64,000 nucleotides of DNA from Aeromonas australiensis (GTDB taxonomy: Bacteria > Pseudomonadota > Gammaproteobacteria > Enterobacterales > Aeromonadaceae), in the NCBI RefSeq assembly GCF_000819725.1, contig NZ_CDDH01000028.1, positions 81,618-145,617 of the forward strand. The letters run 5' to 3'. The position numbers and the translations under genes are program-made. Shown here in pieces: positions 40,655 to 52,614 of this stretch (positions are counted from its first letter, which is position 1; every line of letters starts with the position of its first letter). Below the pieces are notes generated by a model that had not been told where the DNA came from, ran no database searches, and saw only the letters and a program-made list of their open reading frames with translations.

Positions 40655-41548
40655 ATGAAAGAATGTATTATTTGTCGTCAATATAAAGATAAATTCTCTG
40701 ATGAGCATGTCATCCCCGATGCTCTTGGTGGATACTATCATATTAGAAGTGTCTGTGAACAATGTAACTCTCATCTTGGCTCAAAAGTTGATACCAAACT
40801 TGTTGACAACAAATTTATACAACTACTGAGACTTCAATATAAAACTTTAGGAAAGTCTAAAAAACTACCTAATCCATACTCCGGGAACATTGAATTAAAC
40901 GATGGTTTGAAATTTCAAAATCGAATAGACAATAATGGTTTTGTATACCAGTACATTTTACCAAGCGCCCCATCAATTAAAAACTTAGATAATGAAAAAG
41001 TTGAAATAAATTTCACATTAGATGAAATGGATGCACACCAGAGCACAGCACTAATTGAAAAAATTCTTAGAAAAAACAATTTGTCTACCGAATCATATTC
41101 AGTAGAGAAAGAAGATTTAACTCTTGATCTCTCTGGGGTGAAAACCACTATCAATATAGATTTATATGAATTCAAAATAGGTCTACTAAAAATAGCATAT
41201 GAATTTGCGATGGACTCCATTGAGAGCTACCATCAAGATCAAGAAGCTATAAACATCTCAAATATTCTGCTGACTGCTAATTACAACGAGGCATCGAAAT
41301 ATACTCATGGGAGTGGGTTTGAAAATATGGTTGAATTAAACTATAGGAAATTTATCAAAATTGATGATGACTCCCATTTTCTTGTGTTGAGCAGCATACC
41401 TAATGAAGGCCTCATTTGCTTTGTTAGCTTATTCAATTCCATGTCAATTGCTGTGAAATTATCAAAAGACTTTTCACATATACAAGAACCTATTTTTGGA
41501 ATCAACGAAACGTCCCAAAAAAAGATTTGTAAAAAAAAGCATCCTTGA
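40655..41548 (+). CDS. HNH-type endonuclease domain protein
   Basis: The first 40 residues of this 297-residue protein form a treble-clef HNH motif of the HNH_5 kind: C4xxC7, DEHVIP (H18), GG at 25-26, then C34EQC37N38. The remaining 250 residues are of unknown family and may supply specificity or partner binding. The gene is strongly AT-rich compared with the threonine operon and tRNA flanks, with AAG- and ATA-rich codon use, so it is probably acquired. It stands alone between the REP/RAYT region and the long inverted repeat. A defence or selfish endonuclease role is plausible but not shown. Confidence 0.75.
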   Translation: MKECIICRQYKDKFSDEHVIPDALGGYYHIRSVCEQCNSHLGSKVDTKLVDNKFIQLLRLQYKTLGKSKKLPNPYSGNIELNDGLKFQNRIDNNGFVYQYILPSAPSIKNLDNEKVEINFTLDEMDAHQSTALIEKILRKNNLSTESYSVEKEDLTLDLSGVKTTINIDLYEFKIGLLKIAYEFAMDSIESYHQDQEAINISNILLTANYNEASKYTHGSGFENMVELNYRKFIKIDDDSHFLVLSSIPNEGLICFVSLFNSMSIAVKLSKDFSHIQEPIFGINETSQKKICKKKHP

Positions 41549-41708
41549 GATATCAAAAGAGTTCATAGAGAAAAACTATAAATAAAATATTGGCACTTCC
41601 CATCCATTTTTCGGACATGTCATCTCTATTATTATGTATTGAGAATACCCACTGAACCTCCAACCTCACATTCTGACAAGCACCCTTTATAGATGCTAAA
41701 AAAAAACC

Positions 41709-41936
41709 TCTATCGGGGTAATGCAAGTCAGTTAAGAGAATTTGAGTCCCAACCCGCGTGGTATAAGGGCTAACGAGTGAGGGAGGCATGATGCCTCCCT
41801 CTTTTTATTGCATGCCAGTCAGGGCAAGGGTTGGAGCCAAATTGACTCTTTAATCATGGAGCTACTTTTTATATTCAACATCTCGAATATTTAGTCATAA
41901 AAGTGCTTAACTGACTGGCATTACCCTCTATCGGGG
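41709..41936. repeat. Long imperfect inverted repeat between the HNH gene and thrC
   Basis: Left-arm GGTAATGC-AGTCAGTTAAG (about 41717-41736) is mirrored at 41907-41927. TTTGAGTCCCAACCC (41740-41754) is mirrored by GGGTTGGAGCCAAA (41829-41842). The centre is a GGGAGGCAT/ATGCCTCCC hairpin. The right arm has about 65 extra bases. CTCTATCGGGG occurs in direct orientation at both ends. No gene is seen here. Confidence 0.6.
41779..41807 (+). terminator. Hairpin with T-tract at the centre of the inverted repeat
   Basis: GAGGGAGGCAT / ATGCCTCCCTC directly followed by TTTTTATT; it looks like a rightward intrinsic terminator. Confidence 0.7.
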
Positions 41937-41972
41937 GGATTTTATTTTTATCGGTTACCTCGCGGCCAAGAC

Positions 41973-43259
41973 TCAAGCCAGCAGAAAGGCTCTTAACCGG
42001 GCAAACTCCGCAGGCAAATTAACGGAGAGCAGCGGCAGCTCGGCGTGTTTGGCCAGCGGGCCGGGCAGCGGCACATCGAGATTGAGGATCTCGTCCACCG
42101 ACTCCTTGAACTTGGCGGGATGGGCGGTGCAGAGGAACACCCCCACTTCGTCCTCGGCCAGCTGTTCACCCAACAGATCCCAGGCAATGGCGCCGTGGGG
42201 TTCGCACAGGTAATCCAGCTGGTGCAGGCGTTTAAGGGCAGCGCGAGTCTGGGCGTCGTCACGCATGCCGGAGCCCAAGGTCTCCAGCGCCCAGCCCTTG
42301 CGACGGCAGAGCTCTTCTACTCGTGGCCAGTTGTTGGGGCGGCTGACGTCCATGGCGTTCGACAGGGTCGCCACTGTCTGGTGCGGCTCCCACTGACCGC
42401 TTTTCAGATAGCGCGGCACGGTATCGTTGGCGTTGGTGGCGGCGATAAAGCGCTTCACCGGCAGCCCCAGCGCCTTGGCAATCAAGCCTGCGGTGAGGTT
42501 GCCAAAGTTGCCAGACGGCACGCTGATCACCGCCTTGGCACGGTCAGCTTTCGGCAGCTGAGCCACCGCTTCGAAGTAGTAGCAAACCTGCGCCAGCAGG
42601 CGGCTGATATTGATGGAGTTGGCGGAGTTGAGGCCAATGGCCTTTTTCAGCGCTTCGTCGTCAAAGGCCTGTTTTACCAGCGCCTGACAGGCATCGAAGT
42701 CGCCGTCGATGGCGATGGTGCGGATATTGCCGCCGAGGGTGCAGAAGAGCTTCTCCTGCAAGGGGCTGATCTTGCCCTTGGGATAGAGGATCACTACTTC
42801 AATCCCCTCCAGCCCGTAGAAGGCGTGGGCCACGGCGGCGCCGGTGTCGCCGGAGGTGGCGGTGAGGATGGTGATCTTATCGTTGGTGCGAAACGCCGCA
42901 AGGCACTGGGCCATAAAGCGGCCGCCGAAATCCTTGAACGCCAGGGTCGGGCCGTGGAACAGTTCGAGGGCATATATTTTGCGATCGGAGCCGTCTTTGA
43001 GTTTCACCAGCGGCGCCGGGAAGGTGAAAGCGGCGTTAATCAGCTCGCTCACTTTCGCTGCGGGCACTTCGTCCCCCAGCAGGTGGCTCAGGATGCGGGC
43101 GGAGCGTTCGGCCAGTGGCAGATCGAGCAGAGCATCCACATCGGCGAGCGGGTCGAGTTGTTCGGGGAAGAAGAGCCCCTGTTCGCGACCCAAGCCCTGA
43201 CGCACCGCCTGCGCGAAGCTCACCTGTTCGCTGTTGTCCTTGATGTTGTAGAGATTCAT
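41973..43259 (-). CDS. thrC: Threonine synthase
   Basis: ThrC (428 residues) converts O-phosphohomoserine to threonine with PLP. It begins [24 protein letters not shown], as in E. coli. The PLP lysine is in [13 protein letters not shown] near 107. The [15 protein letters not shown] loop near 135-150 and [10 protein letters not shown] near 220 are intact. ATG 43259 overlaps the thrB stop by 4 bp (ATGA); the much longer upstream reading in this frame is antisense-like translation of thrB and is discarded. Last gene of thrLABC. Confidence 0.96.
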   Translation of the reverse strand: MNLYNIKDNSEQVSFAQAVRQGLGREQGLFFPEQLDPLADVDALLDLPLAERSARILSHLLGDEVPAAKVSELINAAFTFPAPLVKLKDGSDRKIYALELFHGPTLAFKDFGGRFMAQCLAAFRTNDKITILTATSGDTGAAVAHAFYGLEGIEVVILYPKGKISPLQEKLFCTLGGNIRTIAIDGDFDACQALVKQAFDDEALKKAIGLNSANSINISRLLAQVCYYFEAVAQLPKADRAKAVISVPSGNFGNLTAGLIAKALGLPVKRFIAATNANDTVPRYLKSGQWEPHQTVATLSNAMDVSRPNNWPRVEELCRRKGWALETLGSGMRDDAQTRAALKRLHQLDYLCEPHGAIAWDLLGEQLAEDEVGVFLCTAHPAKFKESVDEILNLDVPLPGPLAKHAELPLLSVNLPAEFARLRAFLLA

Positions 43260-44251
43260 AGCTCGCTTCCTGTTACCCGTGCCCCGGCCATGTCCAATTT
43301 GCAGACCCGGGCAAATCCATCTTCGTTCTGCACGAAATGTGCTTCCATCCAATCCTTCATCCGCTCGGCCTGCGCCAGATCCTTCATCACCACAAATACG
43401 GTGGGGCCGGAACCGGAGATGCCGGTAGCGAGCGCCCCGTTCTGGGCCGCCTGCGCCCGCACCTCGGCAAAGCCTTCGATCAGCGCCGCGCGGTAGGGTT
43501 CGGCAATCACGTCTTTCAAGACGCTCGCCGCCAGCCCCTCTTGTCCGGTGTAGCTGGCGTGCACGAAGGCAGCCAGACGGCGGCCATAGGTGAGGCAATC
43601 TTGACGGCGATATTGGGCCGGCAGAATGGCGCGGGCGGCAGCGGTCGAAACCACGGTCCCCGGGTAGCAGACCACCCAGTACCACTCGTCAAACACCGGA
43701 ATGCCCTGGCTGATAACGCCGTGCTCTTCCAGCACCAGCTGCATGCCGCCCAGATAGCAGGGGGCCACGTTGTCGTAGTGAACGGAGCCGGAGATCTTGC
43801 CTTCCATCTCACCCATCAGCAGCAGCATGTCGTGCTCATTAAGCGGCTCGCCGTGGAAGGCGTTGAGCCCTTCAAGGGCCGCCACCACGCTGCAGGCGCT
43901 GGAACCCAGCCCCGAGCCCACCGGCAAGTTCTTCTCCAGCACCATTTCGAGGGGCTTGAGTGTCAGGCCGCGCTTCTCCAGCGCCTCGCCATAGGCGACC
44001 CAGCAGTCGAACAGGATATTCTTTTTCGGATCGTCCGGCAGCTTGTGGGCGTAGCGGCCCACAGAGGAGAGCGCAAAAGGCACGTCAGCCGCTTTTACCT
44101 GCACCCGATCGCCGAGCAGAGAGCCATCAACGGGGGCGAGCGCCGCCCCCAGAACATCGAATCCCACGCTCAGGTTGGCGCTGGAGGCGGGGGCGTAGGC
44201 GACTACGCTGCCGCCTTCAGTCATATAAGAGGGGTACATGTCTGAACTCAT
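43256..44251 (-). CDS. thrB: Homoserine kinase
   Basis: ThrB (331 residues) is a GHMP kinase that phosphorylates homoserine. It has the substrate/ATP motif [20 protein letters not shown] near 91-110, [20 protein letters not shown] near the start and [10 protein letters not shown] near 280. ATG 44251 has AGGAG 8 bases upstream and begins 2 bp after the thrA stop. The enterobacterial start would correspond to a point about 12-15 residues in ([12 protein letters not shown]), so the short N-terminal extension may or may not be translated. Confidence 0.95.
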   Translation of the reverse strand: MSSDMYPSYMTEGGSVVAYAPASSANLSVGFDVLGAALAPVDGSLLGDRVQVKAADVPFALSSVGRYAHKLPDDPKKNILFDCWVAYGEALEKRGLTLKPLEMVLEKNLPVGSGLGSSACSVVAALEGLNAFHGEPLNEHDMLLLMGEMEGKISGSVHYDNVAPCYLGGMQLVLEEHGVISQGIPVFDEWYWVVCYPGTVVSTAAARAILPAQYRRQDCLTYGRRLAAFVHASYTGQEGLAASVLKDVIAEPYRAALIEGFAEVRAQAAQNGALATGISGSGPTVFVVMKDLAQAERMKDWMEAHFVQNEDGFARVCKLDMAGARVTGSEL

Positions 44252-44253
44252 GC

Positions 44254-46746
44254 TTATAGCTCCTGCTTCCAGTTCTGGGTGCGCAGCACGTCGGCAAAGA
44301 CACCCGCCGCAGTCACTTCGGTACCGGCGCCATAGCCGCGCAGCACCAGCGGGATTGGCTGGTAGTAGGTGGAGAAGAAGGCGAGCGCGTTCTCCCCGTC
44401 TTTGACCTTGAACAGCGGCTCGTCACCACCGACCGCCTTGATGGCGACCTTGCACTTGCCACCCTCGATGGAACCCACATAGCGCAACACCTTGCCTTCA
44501 CGCTGGGCGGCGGCGAACTGGTCGCGGAACCAGCCGTCCGCCTCCGGCAGGCGGGCCATAAAGGCTTCCACGTCGCCGCTGACGTCAAAGCCCGGCGGCA
44601 GAGCCTGCTCGACTTCCACATCGGAGAGCTCCAGCGCCATGCCAGCCTCACGAGCCAGAATGAGCAGCTTGCGCGCCACATCCATGCCGTTGAGATCGTC
44701 GCGGGGATCCGGCTCGGTAAAGCCGTTGCTGCGAGCGATTTGGGTCGCCTCGGAGAACGCCATCCCTTCATCCAGCTTGCCGAAGATAAAGGAGAGGGAA
44801 CCGGACAGAATACCGTCGAAGGCGCGCAGCTTGTCACCGGCCTTGATGAGGTTTTGCAGGTTCTCGATAACCGGCAAACCGGCGCCGACGTTGGTTTCAT
44901 AGAGGAACTTGCGGCGAGTCTGGCGGGCAGTGCGGCGCAGCGCCTTGTAGTAATCGAGCGAGCCGGTGTTGGCCTTTTTGTTCGGAGTGACCACATGGAA
45001 ACCGGCGGCGAGGAAGTCGGCATACTGGACGGCAACTGCCTCGGAGGAGGTGCAGTCAACGATCACCGGGTTGATGATATGGCTATCTTCCACCAGCTTT
45101 TTCACCCCTTCCAGCGAGAAGCTGTCACGGGCTTCCGCCAACTGTTCGCGCCAGTTGGCGAGGTTTAGGCCATCCTTGTTGACCGCCATCTGACGGCTGT
45201 TGGCGATGCCGACCACGCGAAGGCCAGTGCCCTGCTCGGCCAGTACCGGCTGCTGGCGAGCAATCTGATCCACCAGCGCCGCGCCGACGCCACCGACCCC
45301 GACCACAAACAGATCGATAAACTGCTGGCTGCCAAAGAAGTTCTGGTGGCACGCCTTGATGGCTTCCGCCACCTTGCGATCCCGCACCACCGCCGAAATG
45401 GAGCGCTCGCTGGAGCCCTGCGCAATGGCGACGATATTGATGGAGGCTTGCGCCAGCGAGGTGAAGAAGCGGGCCGCCATCCCCTTGCTGGTACGCATGC
45501 CGTCACCGATGAGGGAGATGATCGCCAGATCGCTGATGATATCCAGCGGCTCCAGCAGCTGGTTTTTGAACTCCAGCTCGAACTCGCGCTCCAGCACCTT
45601 GCGAGTCTTCTCACTGTCGTAGCTGTGGATACAGAAGCTGACGCTGTACTCGGAAGAGGACTGGGTGATCAGCACGATACTGACCCCGGCGCGTGAGACG
45701 GCGGAGAAGATGCGACCGGCCATGCCGACCATCCCCTTCATGCCGGGGCCGGAGACGTTGAACATGCACATGCCGGAAAGATCCGAGATGGCCTTCACTT
45801 TCAGGTCATCGTCGCCGCTCTCGGGGCCGATCAGGGTGCCCGGCCCCTGCGGGTTGAAGCTGTTCTTGATGAGGCAGGGGATATGGAACTGGGCCACCGG
45901 CGCGATGGTTTTCGGGTGCAGCACCTTGGCGCCGAAGTAGGAGAGCTCCATCGCCTCCTTGTAGGAGAGGGTTTTCAGCAGGTAGGCATCCGGCACCAGA
46001 CGGGGGTCGCAGCTGTAGCAACCCTCGACGTCAGTCCAGATCTCGCAGCACTCGGCATCGACGCAGGCAGCCAGGACGGCGGCGGAGTAGTCGGAGCCGT
46101 TGCGGCCCAGCAGCACGGTCTCGCCCTTGTCGCTGCCACCGGTAAAGCCCGGCATCAGATAAAGACATGACGCTTTACCAGAGGGGCCTTGCCCCTCTTC
46201 AACCGGGCGCAGCCCCTTGGCGGCAAAGCGCAGGCGGGAGGCTTCGATATCGACATGGGCTTCCAGATAGCCGCCGTCGGTGACCAGCAGCTCTTCCGGT
46301 ACGATCAGCTCCAGATCCAGACCACGCACCCGCAGCAATTCGTGCATAAAGGCGATGGAGAGGTTCTCGCCACGGCTCAGAATGCGCGCCTGCACGTTAT
46401 CCGGGCAGAGGCCCAGCAGGCGGATGCCCTGCATCAGCCGCTCCACCTGATCCAGCTCGGCGGTGAGACGGGCCAACAGCGCCTTGTCATCGAGCGCCGG
46501 ATAGGCCGCCTTCAACCCGGCCAGCAGGCGGGAGAAGATACCGTTGACTTCAAACAGGGTGGAACTGGCATCCATGCCGCGACTGGTCTGTTCCACCAGC
46601 GCCACCAGATGATTGGTCACCTTGGCAGGTGCAGAGAGCACCAGGGCTACCTGAGATTGGCCGTGGGTGTTGACCGCGATATCGGCCACCCGTAAAAAAC
46701 GCTCTGCATCGGCCAGTGAAGACCCGCCAAATTTCAACACTCTCAT
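44254..46746 (-). CDS. thrA: Bifunctional aspartokinase I / homoserine dehydrogenase I
   Basis: ThrA (830 residues) catalyses the first and third steps from aspartate to homoserine. The N-terminal aspartokinase begins [17 protein letters not shown], with the [12 protein letters not shown] motif near 210. Tandem ACT regulatory regions occupy about 310-460 ([21 protein letters not shown]). The homoserine dehydrogenase domain starts with the NAD(P) fold [16 protein letters not shown] near 470. Threonine feedback inhibition is expected. ATG 46746 is preceded by GGGAGAG. The operon is controlled by the thrL attenuator upstream. Confidence 0.97.
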   Translation of the reverse strand: MRVLKFGGSSLADAERFLRVADIAVNTHGQSQVALVLSAPAKVTNHLVALVEQTSRGMDASSTLFEVNGIFSRLLAGLKAAYPALDDKALLARLTAELDQVERLMQGIRLLGLCPDNVQARILSRGENLSIAFMHELLRVRGLDLELIVPEELLVTDGGYLEAHVDIEASRLRFAAKGLRPVEEGQGPSGKASCLYLMPGFTGGSDKGETVLLGRNGSDYSAAVLAACVDAECCEIWTDVEGCYSCDPRLVPDAYLLKTLSYKEAMELSYFGAKVLHPKTIAPVAQFHIPCLIKNSFNPQGPGTLIGPESGDDDLKVKAISDLSGMCMFNVSGPGMKGMVGMAGRIFSAVSRAGVSIVLITQSSSEYSVSFCIHSYDSEKTRKVLEREFELEFKNQLLEPLDIISDLAIISLIGDGMRTSKGMAARFFTSLAQASINIVAIAQGSSERSISAVVRDRKVAEAIKACHQNFFGSQQFIDLFVVGVGGVGAALVDQIARQQPVLAEQGTGLRVVGIANSRQMAVNKDGLNLANWREQLAEARDSFSLEGVKKLVEDSHIINPVIVDCTSSEAVAVQYADFLAAGFHVVTPNKKANTGSLDYYKALRRTARQTRRKFLYETNVGAGLPVIENLQNLIKAGDKLRAFDGILSGSLSFIFGKLDEGMAFSEATQIARSNGFTEPDPRDDLNGMDVARKLLILAREAGMALELSDVEVEQALPPGFDVSGDVEAFMARLPEADGWFRDQFAAAQREGKVLRYVGSIEGGKCKVAIKAVGGDEPLFKVKDGENALAFFSTYYQPIPLVLRGYGAGTEVTAAGVFADVLRTQNWKQEL

Positions 46747-46798
46747 CGCTTTCTCTCCCTGTAAATCTATGAAATTCAATCTAAAAACCAATCCAACA

Positions 46799-46830
46799 AA
46801 AAGGCCCGTACTGGGTGGGTACGGGCCTTT
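46799..46830 (-). terminator. thr operon attenuator
   Basis: On the minus strand AAGGCCCGTAC / GTACGGGCCTT with an intervening ACCCACCC-type loop is followed by a T-run. It lies 30 nt after the thrL stop and before thrA, the classic transcription attenuator. Confidence 0.9.
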
Positions 46831-46859
46831 TCTGATTTCTGTGCTTGTTCGTCAGCGCA

Positions 46860-46934
46860 TCAACCGGCCCCAGTGCCACCTGTGGTGGTACCGGTAATAA
46901 TGGTGGTGGTGATGACGTTGGTGAATAACTGCAT
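46860..46934 (-). CDS. thrL: thr operon leader peptide
   Basis: This 24-residue leader peptide starts MQLFTNVITTTIITG and ends TGAG. Nine Thr codons (mainly ACC) and three Ile codons are clustered, so ribosome stalling at low charged tRNA-Thr or tRNA-Ile would prevent the attenuator hairpin. The stop is followed by the terminator, then thrA. Too short for ordinary gene callers. Confidence 0.93.
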   Translation of the reverse strand: MQLFTNVITTTIITGTTTGGTGAG

Positions 46935-46965
46935 GACGAACACTCGTTGACGAAGCTGGCTTTTA

Positions 46966-46995
46966 GCAATACCGCGGCGGGCAGCGGGCTGTCAA
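46966..46995 (-). promoter_or_regulatory. thr operon promoter
   Basis: On the minus strand a perfect TTGACA (46995-46990), an 18-bp spacer, then TATTGC (46971-46966). It is located between the yjtD stop and thrL. Confidence 0.5.
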
Positions 46996-47009
46996 CCTAA
47001 ACCTCTTTG

Positions 47010-47714
47010 CTACTCACGCCCAAAGCGGCGCGCAAGGTCTTTGCAGAGCAGGTGGAGCATGTTCAAATCCCGCTGCGGCAGCATGGGTAACCGGTCCATC
47101 ACCCATTGATGTAGTTTTTCATCCTGCGAAACTCCGAGTTCACCCAGCAATTCTGCTGTTTTGCTTTTCAGCACCCGAACCTGCCCGGCGTTATCAAAAT
47201 TTTCTGCTACCGCAGTGGCGCCGTCGGCGTTCAACTCATCCATCAGCTGACTCATCTCATAGGCGTAGAGCATGATAGCCTGCCCCAGATTGAGTGACGG
47301 ATAGCTCACCTTGAGGGGCAGATAGCTGATGAGATCGACCTCGGCCAGCTGCTCGTTGGAGAGCCCCGACTCCTCGCAGCCAAAGACGATGGCGACCTTG
47401 CCAAGGGAGGGCTTGGCCTTGATCTGCTCGCGGATCTCCCCCGGGGTGAGGTAGTGCTGGTAGCGACCGCGCTCACGGGCGGTGGTGGCGATCACCAGAT
47501 CCATGTCGGCCAGCGCCTCGGGCAGGGTATCGAAGGCCTTGGCCTCGGTCAGGATCTCCTGGGCGCCGTGGGCCACCCAGCTCGCCTCCTCCTCTTCGTG
47601 CACCCGACTCGCCACCAGTCGCATTGCATCGAATCCCATGGTTTTCATGGCGCGGGCAGCCGCCCCCACGTTCGCGGCGCGGGCAGGTGCCACCAGGACA
47701 AAATAGAGCTTCAT
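47010..47714 (-). CDS. yjtD: tRNA/rRNA methyltransferase of the SpoU/TrmH family (YjtD/LasT)
   Basis: This 234-residue SPOUT-class RNA methyltransferase opens with LVAPARAANVGAAARAMKTMGF. The SAM knot motifs IVFGCEESGLSNEQL near 120-134 and YPSLNLGQAIMLYAYEM near 145-161 are present. It is collinear with E. coli YjtD/LasT, which also lies just upstream of thrL, supporting orthology; the closely related TrmJ is the alternative. ATG 47714 (MKLYFVLVAPAR) is preceded by AGGAAA; the longer frame from 47867 is not conserved. Confidence 0.9.
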   Translation of the reverse strand: MKLYFVLVAPARAANVGAAARAMKTMGFDAMRLVASRVHEEEEASWVAHGAQEILTEAKAFDTLPEALADMDLVIATTARERGRYQHYLTPGEIREQIKAKPSLGKVAIVFGCEESGLSNEQLAEVDLISYLPLKVSYPSLNLGQAIMLYAYEMSQLMDELNADGATAVAENFDNAGQVRVLKSKTAELLGELGVSQDEKLHQWVMDRLPMLPQRDLNMLHLLCKDLARRFGRE

Positions 47715-47863
47715 CGGGTTTCCTCGCAGGCCAAACGGCCTCTCAAACAGACAGCAAACAGTCGCTAAACCATCAGCAAAACAGGGGCGCAATCTACCGT
47801 TTATCCCCGAAAAATGCCACTTGAACAGACGTTTGAATGTTGCGATAGTGGCCAGAGGTGTGA

Positions 47864-49648
<1,785 letters not shown>

Positions 49649-49692
49649 ACCCGCAGAGCCCGCACAAAGAGTCCGCGCAAAGCGCAGCAACG

Positions 49693-49724
49693 AAAACGGG
49701 GTGGCCAGTGCCACCCCGTTTTGC
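49693..49724. terminator. Bidirectional terminator between aceK and tesB
   Basis: AAAACGGGGTGGC / GCCACCCCGTTTT with a CAGT loop, shared by the convergent genes. Confidence 0.9.
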
Positions 49725-49739
49725 TATCCGCTTGGCGCC

Positions 49740-50606
49740 TTAACTGCCGCGACGGCGGATCACCCCCTCCTGCATGGTGCTCGCCACCAGCACCCCGTCG
49801 CGGGTAAAGAACTGACCGCGCACCAGACCGCGGCCGCTGCTGGCGCTCGGGCTGTCTACCACGTAGAGCAGCCAGTCGTCGAAGCGAAAATCCCGGTGGA
49901 ACCACATGGAGTGATCGATGGTCGCCACCTGCATATCCGGCTCCCAATACGACACCCCGTGGGGCTGCAGCGAGGTGAGCAGGAAGTTGAAGTCGGAGGC
50001 GTAAGCCAGCAGGTATTTGTGCACCCGCAGATCGTCCGGCATCTGGCCGTTAGCCTTGAACCAGACGTGACGCACCGGATCCTGCACCGTCGGCCGAATA
50101 GGGTCGACCAGGGTCACCGGGCGCATCTCGATGGGCTGCTCGCAGAGGATCTTGTCCCGCAGGGAGGGCGGGATCAGGCTCTCGTAGGGGCGCACCAGCT
50201 CCAGCTCGCTCTTGAGCGCTTCCGGCGGGGTGATGCCGCTGGGCATCTGCACCTGATGTTCAAACCCGTCGACCGGCACCTGAAACGAGGCGTTGAGATA
50301 GAAGATGGGCTTGCCGCCCTGAATCGCCTTGACCCGGCGGGTGGAGACGGTCTGGCCGTCGCGGATATTCTCAACGTCATAGACGATAGGACGGGTCACA
50401 TCCCCCGGACGCAGGAAGTAGGAGTGAAAACTGTGAACCTGACGACCGGTCTCGACCGTCTGCTTGGCGGCTGACAAGGCCTGCCCCATTACCTGTCCGC
50501 CAAACACGGCCCGCAGACCGAGATCCTGGCTCTGGCCCCGAAACAGGCCCTCCTCGATTTTTTCCAGCGCCAGCAACGCCAGCAGCCCATCAAGTACCTT
50601 GCTCAT
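49740..50606 (-). CDS. tesB: Acyl-CoA thioesterase II
   Basis: TesB (288 residues, identical size class to E. coli) hydrolyses medium- and long-chain acyl-CoA with a double hot-dog fold. Motifs are [17 protein letters not shown] near 14-30, [14 protein letters not shown] near 34-47 and [12 protein letters not shown] near 58-69. The catalytic Asp is in [10 protein letters not shown] near 227-236, with Ser/Thr in [10 protein letters not shown] and Gln in TMQEGVIR at the end. Single gene, convergent with aceK. Confidence 0.95.
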   Translation of the reverse strand: MSKVLDGLLALLALEKIEEGLFRGQSQDLGLRAVFGGQVMGQALSAAKQTVETGRQVHSFHSYFLRPGDVTRPIVYDVENIRDGQTVSTRRVKAIQGGKPIFYLNASFQVPVDGFEHQVQMPSGITPPEALKSELELVRPYESLIPPSLRDKILCEQPIEMRPVTLVDPIRPTVQDPVRHVWFKANGQMPDDLRVHKYLLAYASDFNFLLTSLQPHGVSYWEPDMQVATIDHSMWFHRDFRFDDWLLYVVDSPSASSGRGLVRGQFFTRDGVLVASTMQEGVIRRRGS

Positions 50607-50766
50607 CGTTCACTCCTCTATCAGAGCCGCACAGGCTAACAAGCTCACCGGAGCAGAGCAACCGCAGAGGCGAGTCTGCGGGCAAACAGACGACAGAAAC
50701 ACCCCGCCCCCCCTTACCCACCGCCCTTTGGCCTGTTCAGGGCGGGTATTGGAGATAAACATTGGA

Positions 50767-50801
50767 TACAAAAAGGCCCGCACCATCTGGTGCGGGCCTT
50801 T
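50767..50801 (-). terminator. Terminator of rluB
   Basis: On the minus strand AAAGGCCCGCACCA / TGGTGCGGGCCTTT is followed by TTGTATCC. Confidence 0.85.
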
Positions 50802-50856
50802 CGCTTGGCCGACTGCGCGCTATTTGACGGCGCACAGTTTGCAACGGGTTGTCGGC

Positions 50857-51780
50857 TTACTTGCTGCCGGTACCGGAGTTGCGGGTAGAGGCTTGCGGCT
50901 TGCGACGGGCGGTGGTGGCGCGAGCGCGGGGCTCTTTGCCCTGCATCTCTTTGTGACGCTGTACGGCGCGACGGATCTGGGCGGCCTGCTTGTGGCGGCT
51001 GGTTTTGCCATCTTGCTGCAGATCGACCTTGGATTCGGTCTCGTTGGGCAGGTTGACCAGACCGCGCAGGTAGTTCACCTCGGGCAGTTTGAGCTCTTGC
51101 CAGCCGCCGCGCGGGATGCCGCGATCCAGCTTGACGTCGCCGTAGCGAATACGCATCAGGCGGCTCACCTGCACTTCCTGGGATTCCCACAGGCGGCGCA
51201 CCTCACGGTTGCGACCTTCGGTCAGGGTGACGTTGAACCACTGGTTCAGACCCTCACCGCCAGCGGGTTTGATCTTGTTGAATTTGGCCATGCCATCTTC
51301 CAGTTGCACCCCCTTGCGCAGGCGCTGCAACATGGCTTCGGTGATCTCGCCAAAGACACGCACCGCGTATTCCCGCTCCACTTCGTGGCTCGGGTGCATC
51401 AGACGGTTGGCTAGCTCGCCATCGGTGGTGAACAGCAGCAGACCAGAGGTGTTGACGTCGAGGCGGCCGACCGCGATCCAGCGGGCACCATCCATCTTGG
51501 GCAAGCGATCAAACACAGTGGGACGACCTTCCGGATCGTGACGGGTACACATCTCCCCTTCCGGCTTGTGGTAAGCCAGTACGCGGCAGATGACCTCTTC
51601 CGCAGCACGGGTCTTGACCTGGTGACCATCCACCCGGATCACGGCGTTTACTTCGACGCGATCCCCCAGTGTGGCGACCTTGCCATCCACACTGACCCGA
51701 CCTGCGGTGATCAGGGCCTCCATCTCACGACGGGAGCCTTGACCCGCGCGGGCCAATACTTTTTGCAGTTTTTCACTCAT
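50857..51780 (-). CDS. rluB: 23S rRNA pseudouridine synthase RluB
   Basis: RluB (307 residues) modifies U2605 of 23S rRNA. An N-terminal S4 RNA-binding domain ([22 protein letters not shown]) is followed by the RsuA-type catalytic domain. The catalytic Asp is in [27 protein letters not shown] near 107-133, with EREYAVRV and [15 protein letters not shown] following. The basic tail ([16 protein letters not shown]...RKPQAST) is typical. It is downstream of scpB, as in many gammaproteobacteria. Confidence 0.95.
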   Translation of the reverse strand: MSEKLQKVLARAGQGSRREMEALITAGRVSVDGKVATLGDRVEVNAVIRVDGHQVKTRAAEEVICRVLAYHKPEGEMCTRHDPEGRPTVFDRLPKMDGARWIAVGRLDVNTSGLLLFTTDGELANRLMHPSHEVEREYAVRVFGEITEAMLQRLRKGVQLEDGMAKFNKIKPAGGEGLNQWFNVTLTEGRNREVRRLWESQEVQVSRLMRIRYGDVKLDRGIPRGGWQELKLPEVNYLRGLVNLPNETESKVDLQQDGKTSRHKQAAQIRRAVQRHKEMQGKEPRARATTARRKPQASTRNSGTGSK

Positions 51781-51914
51781 CGGGGTTACCTGATTGTTGA
51801 TCGCTGCCCACTGGTAAAAGGGGCAACGGGGTTAACTGTAACAAACGCCAGTTGGGGCGCTCACCACGGTTGAAAAATGTCCATGCCGGTACAATCGGCA
51901 CACTTGGGCCTCAT

Positions 51915-52487
51915 TTATCGGGCATCGTTCTCCCCGTCCACCACTGTGGGCAACAGGGGTTGCAGCTCGGGATTCAGCTCGGGGAGCTGCTCCAGACTCT
52001 GCAGATTAAAATAATCCAGAAATGCTCTGGTGGTGGCGAGCAGCTCGGGGCGTCCCACCACCTCTTTGTGGCCTATGCTGCGCACCCAGCCACGATCTTT
52101 CAAGGTATTGACTATCTGACTCGACACCGCCACCCCGCGGATCGCTTCGATCTCGGCCCGGGTGATGGGCTGACGATAGGCGATCAGAGTCAGCGTCTCC
52201 ATCACGGCGCGGGAATAACGGGGCGCCCGCTCGCTCCAGAGCCTTGAGAGCTCTTCGGCGTACTCCTGACGCGCCTGAAAGCGCCAGCCAGAGGCGACCT
52301 CTTTAAGCTCCACCCCCCGCGTACTGTAATCTTGCCTGATCTCGGCCAACAGCAGCTGTACATAGCGACTGGTGACCGGGTAATCGGCCAGCACGCTGCT
52401 TTTCAGCTCACTGACGTTGAGCGGACGACCAGCCACAAACAGCGCCGCTTCGATCAGCGTCTTTAATCGTTCAGCTGGCAGCGCCAT
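51915..52487 (-). CDS. scpB: Segregation and condensation protein B
   Basis: ScpB (190 residues) forms paired winged-helix domains and joins ScpA as the kleisin complex of SMC/MukB-like condensins. Motifs are IEALLFVAGRPLNVSEL near 11-27 (with small changes), GWRFQARQEYAEEL near 66-79, RAVMETLTLIAYRQPITRAEIEAIRGV near 93-119 and LKDRGWVRSIGHKEVVGRPELLATT near 127-151. It lies 127 bp downstream of scpA; the gap carries a degenerate copy of the scpA tail. Confidence 0.94.
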   Translation of the reverse strand: MALPAERLKTLIEAALFVAGRPLNVSELKSSVLADYPVTSRYVQLLLAEIRQDYSTRGVELKEVASGWRFQARQEYAEELSRLWSERAPRYSRAVMETLTLIAYRQPITRAEIEAIRGVAVSSQIVNTLKDRGWVRSIGHKEVVGRPELLATTRAFLDYFNLQSLEQLPELNPELQPLLPTVVDGENDAR

Positions 52488-52511
52488 TGGGCGTTCCTCT
52501 CAAAAGCCATC

Positions 52512-52600
52512 TCAATGGGCAAGACCACGCTCCCCCTCCTCGCTCTGCTCGGCCAATGCAAAATGCACTGTGACCCAGGGGTTCTGGCTGCAACGAAACA
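52512..52600 (-). pseudogene. Degenerate copy of the scpA 3' end
   Basis: Read on the minus strand this gives RASRLFRCSQNPWVTVHFALAEQSEEG split by drift and a stop at 52512. It parallels the real ScpA tail WILQAEPLGPIHFALAAEENE. The shared 15-mer TGCATTTTGCATTGG occurs at a 100-bp offset. It looks like an old partial tandem duplication. Confidence 0.6.
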
Positions 52601-52614
52601 GACGGGATGCACGC

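Noticed and set aside
41553..41789. 78-codon minus-strand ORF in the inverted repeat
   Set aside because: Lies in structured AT-rich intergenic DNA, no recognisable family; the repeat explains the sequence better.
41709..41936. Retron msr-msd RNA
   Set aside because: Inverted repeats fit loosely, but no reverse transcriptase gene is in the neighbourhood.
42045..43496. 483-codon plus-strand frame across thrC/thrB
   Set aside because: Antisense shadow of thrC and thrB, whose active-site motifs are intact.
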